NCBI GenBank assembly: GCA_037974335.1
Contig: CM075760.1
Location: 6,011,432 to 6,075,431, forward strand
Direction of reading: 5' to 3'
DNA from: Prionace glauca
Lineage: Eukaryota; Chordata; Chondrichthyes; Carcharhiniformes; Carcharhinidae
Length of the DNA: 64,000 nt
The notes below the pieces were generated by a model that was not told the DNA's origin, searched no databases, and was given only the letters and a program-made list of their open reading frames with translations. Positions within the stretch are counted from its first letter, which is position 1, and each line of letters starts with the position of its first letter. The position numbers and the translations under genes were made by a program. Positions 58,950-64,000 of the stretch are shown piece by piece.

Positions 58950-61900
58950 AAGTTAAAGAGAGGGTACAGGTAAGGGAAGAGGCCGAGGATGTCCCAATAA
59001 TAGAGGGAGTAGGGGGCGTGAGTAGGGTTGGTGGCGTTACGGCAAATAGGGTCCAGGTGAAGGCTGGGATGAAAGCGCTATATCTGAATGCACGAAGCAT
59101 TCGGAATAAAGTGGATGAGCTGGTGGCGCAGATCGACACAAATGAACATGATCTGGTGGCCATTACAGAGACGTAGCTGCAAGGTGACAGGCACTGGGAG
59201 CTGAATGTCCAAGGGTATCAAGTGTTTAGGAAGGATAGGCGGGAGGGAAAAGGGGGGGGGGGGGGGGGCGTCGCTCTGCTGATTAAGGATAGCATCAAGG
59301 TGGTAGCAAGAGATGATATTGGAGTCAAGGAGCAGAACGTGGAATCGTTGTGGGTAGAGATTAGGAACAGCAAAGGGAGGAAGACGCTGGTGGGTGTCGT
59401 CTATAGGCCCCCGGATAATGATCTGGAGGTGGGGCGGGCTGTTAACGCGCAAATAAGTGCGGCATGCAGGAATGGGACGGCCGTAGTTATGGGGGATTTC
59501 AATCTGCATATTGATTGGTCGACCCATGTTGGACACGGTGGGCTCGAGGAGGAGTTCTTGGAATGCTGCCGGGATAATTTCCTTGAACAGTGTGTGTTGG
59601 AGCCGACGAGGGAACGAGCTATCTTGGATCTGGTGCTATGTAATGAGGCGGGTAGAATTAGGGACCTTGCGGTGAAGGATCCTCTTGGAGAGAGTGATCA
59701 TTGTATGGTAGAGTTTCTGGTGCAGATGGAGGAGGAGAAAGTGGGTTCCCGGACACACATCCTTTGTTTGAATAGAGGGGAATACGGTAGGATGAGAAAA
59801 GAATGGCGAATATGGACTGGGGGAGTGCGTTGGAGGGAGGGTCTGCTGAGGAGCAGTGGAGGATCTTTAAGGAGATATTTCTTGGTGCTCAGCAGAAATT
59901 TATTCCGATGGTCAAAAAGGACAGTAGGAGGAGAGGTAATAAGCCGTGGATAACGAAGGAGGTGAAGGAAAGTGTTAAATTAAAAGCGGAGGCATTTAGA
60001 GTAGCGAAGAGGAATGGGCGAGAAGAGGATTGGGAGATGTTTAAATGTCAACAAAGATTGACAAAGAAGTTGATAAAGGAGGGTAGGAGAAACTATGAAG
60101 CTGGGCTAGCGCTTAATATAAAAAAGGATAGCAAGAGTTTTTATAAATATATAAAAAGGAAGAGGCAGGCTCGGGTGAACGTTGGTCCTTTAGAGGATGA
60201 GAAAGGGGACCTAGTGGTAGGGGATGGGGATATGGCTCAGGTATTGAAGGTCTTCACGGAGGAGGACGTGAATAATTTGCCGGGTGTTAGCGATGGAAAG
60301 GTGGTAGGACTGGAGGGTCTTAATGACATTACTGTTACTAGAGAGGCGGTGCTCTGCAGACTGGAGGGGCTGATTGTGGACAAGTCCCCAGGACCGGATG
60401 GAATGCATCCGAGGGTTCTGAAAGAAATGGCGGAGGTTATAGTGGATGCATTGGTGGTTATTTTCCAGACGTCGCTGGATTCCGGGGAAGTGCCGGACGA
60501 TTGGAAAACGGCTAATGTTACGCCGTTGTTTAAGAAGGGTGCCAGGCAAAAGGCAGGGAATTATAGGCCGGTTAGTTTAACGTCTGTGGTAGGTAAAATG
60601 TTAGAATCCGTCATTAAAGAGGAAATTGCGAGGCATTTTGAAGGGAATTGCTTGATAGAGCAGACGCAGCACGGTTTCATTAAAGGGAAGTCGTGTCTGA
60701 CAAATTTACAGGAGTTTTATGAGGATGTGTCTCGGGTGGTGGATAGAGGAGAGCCGGTGGATGTGGTCTTTCTGGATTTTCAGAAGGCGTTTGACAAAGT
60801 ACCTCATAAGAGGTTATTGCAGAAGGTCAGGGGACTTGGAGTTGGGGGTAGGGTGTTAGCGTGGATAGAGGATTGGTTGTCAAATAGGAGGCAGAGAGTG
60901 GGGGTCAATGGATGCTATTCGGATTGGCGGTTGGTGACTAGTGGGGTGCCCCAGGGGTCGGTGCTGGGGCCTCAGCTATTTACCATTTATATAGATGATC
61001 TGGAGGAGGGAACCGAGTGTAGGGTGTCGAAATTTGCGGATGACACCAAAATTGGGGGAACGGGAAATTGTGCGGAGGGTGTGGAGAGTCTGCAGAAGGA
61101 TCTAGATAGGCTGGGCGAATGGGCCAGGAAATGGCAAATGGAATTTAATGTTGGCAAGTGCGAGGTGGTCCACTTTGGAAGGAAGAATGGTAGGAAGGAC
61201 TATTACTTACGGGGCGAAAAACTGCAGCAGGCGACGGTGCAGAGGGACCTCGGGGTCCTTGTGCATGAGTCGCAAAAACCCAGCTTGCAGGTGCAGCAGG
61301 TGGTCAGGAAGGCGAATGGGATGCTGGCCTTCATAGCGATGGGAATTGAATATAAAAGTAGGGAGGTCTTGCTGCAGCTGTACAGGGCATTGGTGAGGCC
61401 GCAGCTGGAGTACTGTGTGCAGTTTTGGGCGCCGCACCTGCGCAAGGATATTTTAGCCCTGGAGGGAGTGCAGAGGAGGTTTACTAGGGTGATATCGGAG
61501 TTGAGGGGGTTGAGCTATGAGGAGAGGCTGAATGAACTAGGCTTGTACTCGTTGGAGTTTAGAAGAATGAGGGGAGATCTCATTGAACATAAGAACATAA
61601 GAACATAAGAAATAGGAGCAGGAGTAGGCCATCTGGCCCTTCAAGCCTGCCCCGCCATTCAATAAGATCATGGCTGATCTGTCGTGGCTCAGCTCCACGT
61701 TCCCGCCCTCTCCCCATAACCCTTAATCCCTTCTCTTATCAAAAACCCATCAACCCGTTTCTTAAAAATATTTAGCGAGGCAGCCTCCACCACTTCAACG
61801 GGCAGAGAATTCCAGAGATTCACCACCCTTTGAGTGTAGAAGTTCCTCCTCAACTCTGTTCTAAACCGCCTCCCCTTTATCTTGAGGCTGTGCCCCTTAG

Positions 61901-62417
61901 TCCTACTGTCTTTTTTGAGCGGGAAGAGTCTCTCCACCTCTATCCTATCCATCCCATTCATCATCTTATACGTCTCAATGAGATCTCCCCTCATTCTTCT
62001 AAACTCTAACGAGTACAAGCCTAGTTTATTAAGACGTATAAGATGATGAATGGGATGGATAGGATAGAGGTGGAGAGACTCTTCCCGCTCAGAAAGGACA
62101 GTAGGACTAGGGGGCACAGCCTCAAGATAAAGGGAGGCGGTTTAGAACGGAGTTGAGGAGGAACTTCTTCATTCAAAGGGTGGCGAATCTCTGGAATTCT
62201 CTGCCCGTTGAAGTGGTGGAGGCTGCGTCGCTAAATATTTTTAAGAAGCGGGTTGATGGGTTTTTGATAAGAGAGGGGATTAAGGGTTATGGGGAGAGGG
62301 CCGGAATGTGGAACTGAGCCACAGCAGATCAGCCATGATCTTATTGAATGGCGGGGCAGGCTCGAAGGGCCAGATGGCCTACTCCTGCTCCTATTTCTTA
62401 TGTTCTCATATTCTTAT
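58950..62417 (+). mobile_element. CR1 family A LINE, long copy with a nested same-family insertion
   Basis: The endonuclease begins near 59,070 ('MKALYLNARSIRNKVDELVA'). A TAG replaces the Trp of 'ETWLQG' near 59,174, and a one-base loss near 59,800 shifts the frame, splitting ORF2 into 59,222-59,953 and 59,803-61,608. The RT ('VPQGSVLGPQLF', 'KFADDTKIGG') is intact. The element is interrupted at 61,586 by another family A copy and resumes at about 62,033. The 5' boundary is approximate. Confidence 0.9.
61587..62032 (-). mobile_element. CR1 family A fragment nested inside another family A copy
   Basis: Minus-strand 5'-truncated copy starting inside 'RLNKLGLYSLEFRRMRGDLI' and ending in the TTCTTATG tail. 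The host reading 'GDLIE' breaks at 61,586 and 'TYKMMNGMDRIEVERLF' resumes at 62,033. Confidence 0.93.
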
Positions 62418-62744
62418 CTTCCCTAATGGTCCATCTGTTTGGAATCAGCCCTCTCACCATCGCGGCCTTGGTTTAGTTCAGGTCAGGGAATGACAATTTA
62501 TTGATTGCGTGCAGCAGATGAACGAAGAGGACCTGGAATTGCTTCCTGATTGAAAACAGGAGCGATAGCTCCAGTGACTCGAGTTCTTTTGTTGGTCAGT
62601 CATGCTTGCATTTCAATGTTGTCTCTTTCAGAGATATTCATTCAGAATGAAGATGTTGGTGTTAAATAAATGTATTGAAGTTAAAAGGTGAATCAAAAGA
62701 ACGGAAAAAATGCAATTTGATTTGATAAGATTTATTTTCTCTGC
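62418..62744. other. No gene recognised
   Basis: Where a V leader would be expected on the minus strand, given the upstream duplicate at 62.75 kb, I find none. Confidence 0.4.
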
Positions 62745-63165
62745 TCATTTTCGTATCAGCAAATCGTCATTTTCTGCAAAAGGAGAGTATGATGTTGGAT
62801 AAGTGATCAGAGAGCGCCCTCCCTTTGACAGTACAGCATTGGAAACAGGCGCAGAAACCAGACCCAAAATATCTGCACTCAGAGACACACCCAATACAGC
62901 CACACACTGGACAAGAGTCAACTTCCGTTCAACATCCACACTGTTAGCACCACTTAGAGTTTTGAAGGTTTCAGTCAACTTGCCTCTTACTCTTTTGAAC
63001 TCTCTGGGTGCAAACCTGACGTCACTATCCTTTTCTCATAAGATAACCCAAACATAGCTGGCAATGGTTTAGTGAAACTTCTCTGAACTATTATTTTAAC
63101 ACATTCACTTTTTTTTTAAAGATAAGGAGACAAGAACTGTGCACAATATTCTAGATATGCCCACT
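62745..63165 (-). repeat. Third copy of the V-upstream region with its CR1 relic
   Basis: On the minus strand a CR1 relic ('..FKTLSGANSVDVERKLTL') passes at the same point as at 14.7 and 23.85 kb into the V-upstream sequence '..VLSKGGRSLITYPTS' (DNA: GGGAGGGCGCTCTCTGATCA). No V segment follows it. Confidence 0.8.
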
Positions 63166-64000
63166 GCCCTCGCCAACGGCCAAATTTCCGATCTATCTTT
63201 GTGCCGCTAGCACATTTAGCATTTATATCTTCACTCTCTTCATCACTGCAGAAATCATCCCAATTATATGTTTCTTCACAAATTCAGCCAGAATGTATTT
63301 GTTCAGGTCAGATCCAGTTTAATTATCTTGTTTGAGTTTTATGCTGAGTAACAGATAGTTTGTGAGTGTATTTCTCTTAATGGGCGTCCAAAAGTCATGT
63401 GATACTGTGCTGCACCGCAGCCTTGTGAGTAACTTGGAGATCAGAGAATAAAATGGATAGGAGCGACATGGATAGGAAATTGCCTGAGTGCCAGAAAACA
63501 ATTCGTAGCTGTTTTTCGGAGTAGAACAAATCTTGCAGTCATGTTGCCAGGAAAAGGTTATATGAACATTGAAATTCACGACAGAGTAATGCCCGAGAGC
63601 TTGAAGTGGAGGCCAGACTTTCAAAATCTGTGAACGATCCAAAACTTGGAAACATTGCCAACCATCAGTAGATCATTCAGAACTTCAGAACGCAAAAAAA
63701 AAACTAATTGGTGGAATGGATGAGTAATTTGGATATTTATCCTATTGCAGAGAAAAGTTCCGCAGAACTTTGTTCAGCAGAATTTGAAGAGAAAAATGGA
63801 AATAATGAAAAGGCCATGAAAGTGAATATAGACGCCGAGGGACTGGAGTGAATATGTGTATAAATCATTCATGATGCAAGATAGGTTCAGACAGCGGCAA
63901 ACAGAAAAAGGGAATAGTTTTTTTTTTGTCTATTGGGGAAAAGAATGCAGAAGCAAGGAACTTGTGCTATTTTTGTAGCTAACACATGGAAAATAGTCAG
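63166..64000. other. Right end, no gene recognised
   Basis: To about 63,300 the CR1 relic may continue ('..CTGTGCACAATATTCTAG' just before is typical). Beyond that only short ORFs are present. Confidence 0.4.

Noticed and set aside
63017-63024. TGACGTCA CRE palindrome
   Set aside because: It lies near a CR1 relic without a gene nearby, so chance occurrence is likelier than regulation.

Overview
This window looks like nuclear DNA from a cartilaginous fish, most likely a shark. The evidence is tRNA-derived SINEs of the elasmobranch HE1 kind, dense CR1-clade LINEs ending in short 8-base 3' repeats, Penelope-like fragments, eukaryotic tRNA genes, spliced genes with GT/AG introns, and antigen-receptor V segments whose 3' ends (Cys-Ala-Leu-Arg-Pro, heptamer, 23-base spacer, nonamer) look like fish TRAV/TRDV segments. 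The species assignment is inference; the gene families are read directly.

Layout. 1-4,438: old CR1 relics and GA-rich simple sequence. 4,439-5,340: main coding exon of a GPR139-like receptor, followed by a 36-base minisatellite carrying a CCAAT box per unit and split by a SINE. 6,000-13,216: Penelope and LINE debris, then an almost whole CR1 element (minus strand) with an uninterrupted 940-residue endonuclease/reverse transcriptase ORF. 13,430-35,530: a T-cell-receptor V cluster with six apparently usable V segments (plus strand near 15.0, 16.6, 25.7 and 27.9 kb; minus strand near 21.7 and 35.5 kb) and three relics (13.5 and 27.2 kb minus, 24.2 kb plus). No D, J or C segment was recognised. 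35,790-40,240: CR1 copies, a Ty3/Gypsy-like fossil, a fold-back repeat and CT-rich DNA. 40,304-57,680: a large inverted repeat whose arms (about 42,460-46,500 and 51,710-56,105) each hold tRNA-Leu, tRNA-Phe and a decayed tRNA-Glu. Divergent GPR139-like genes lie just outside both arms, and the spacer holds Penelope pieces and a second CR1 family. 57,681-64,000: a CR1 copy with a same-family copy inserted inside it, and a third copy of a V-segment upstream region.

How it fits together. Each V segment is a self-contained unit: a 46- or 52-base leader exon, a short intron, a V exon and a recombination signal, sometimes with CRE-like and CCAAT motifs upstream. Segments point both ways, so some must join by inversion and others by deletion, wherever the J segments lie. 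Repeats have shaped the cluster: a SINE splits one V exon, a CR1 copy ends a few bases from a V nonamer, and a CR1-relic/V-promoter junction occurs three times, which marks duplication. The GPR139-like receptors belong to a locally duplicated family, and the tRNA inverted repeat appears to be part of the same duplication history, with a third partial copy near 30 kb inside the V cluster.
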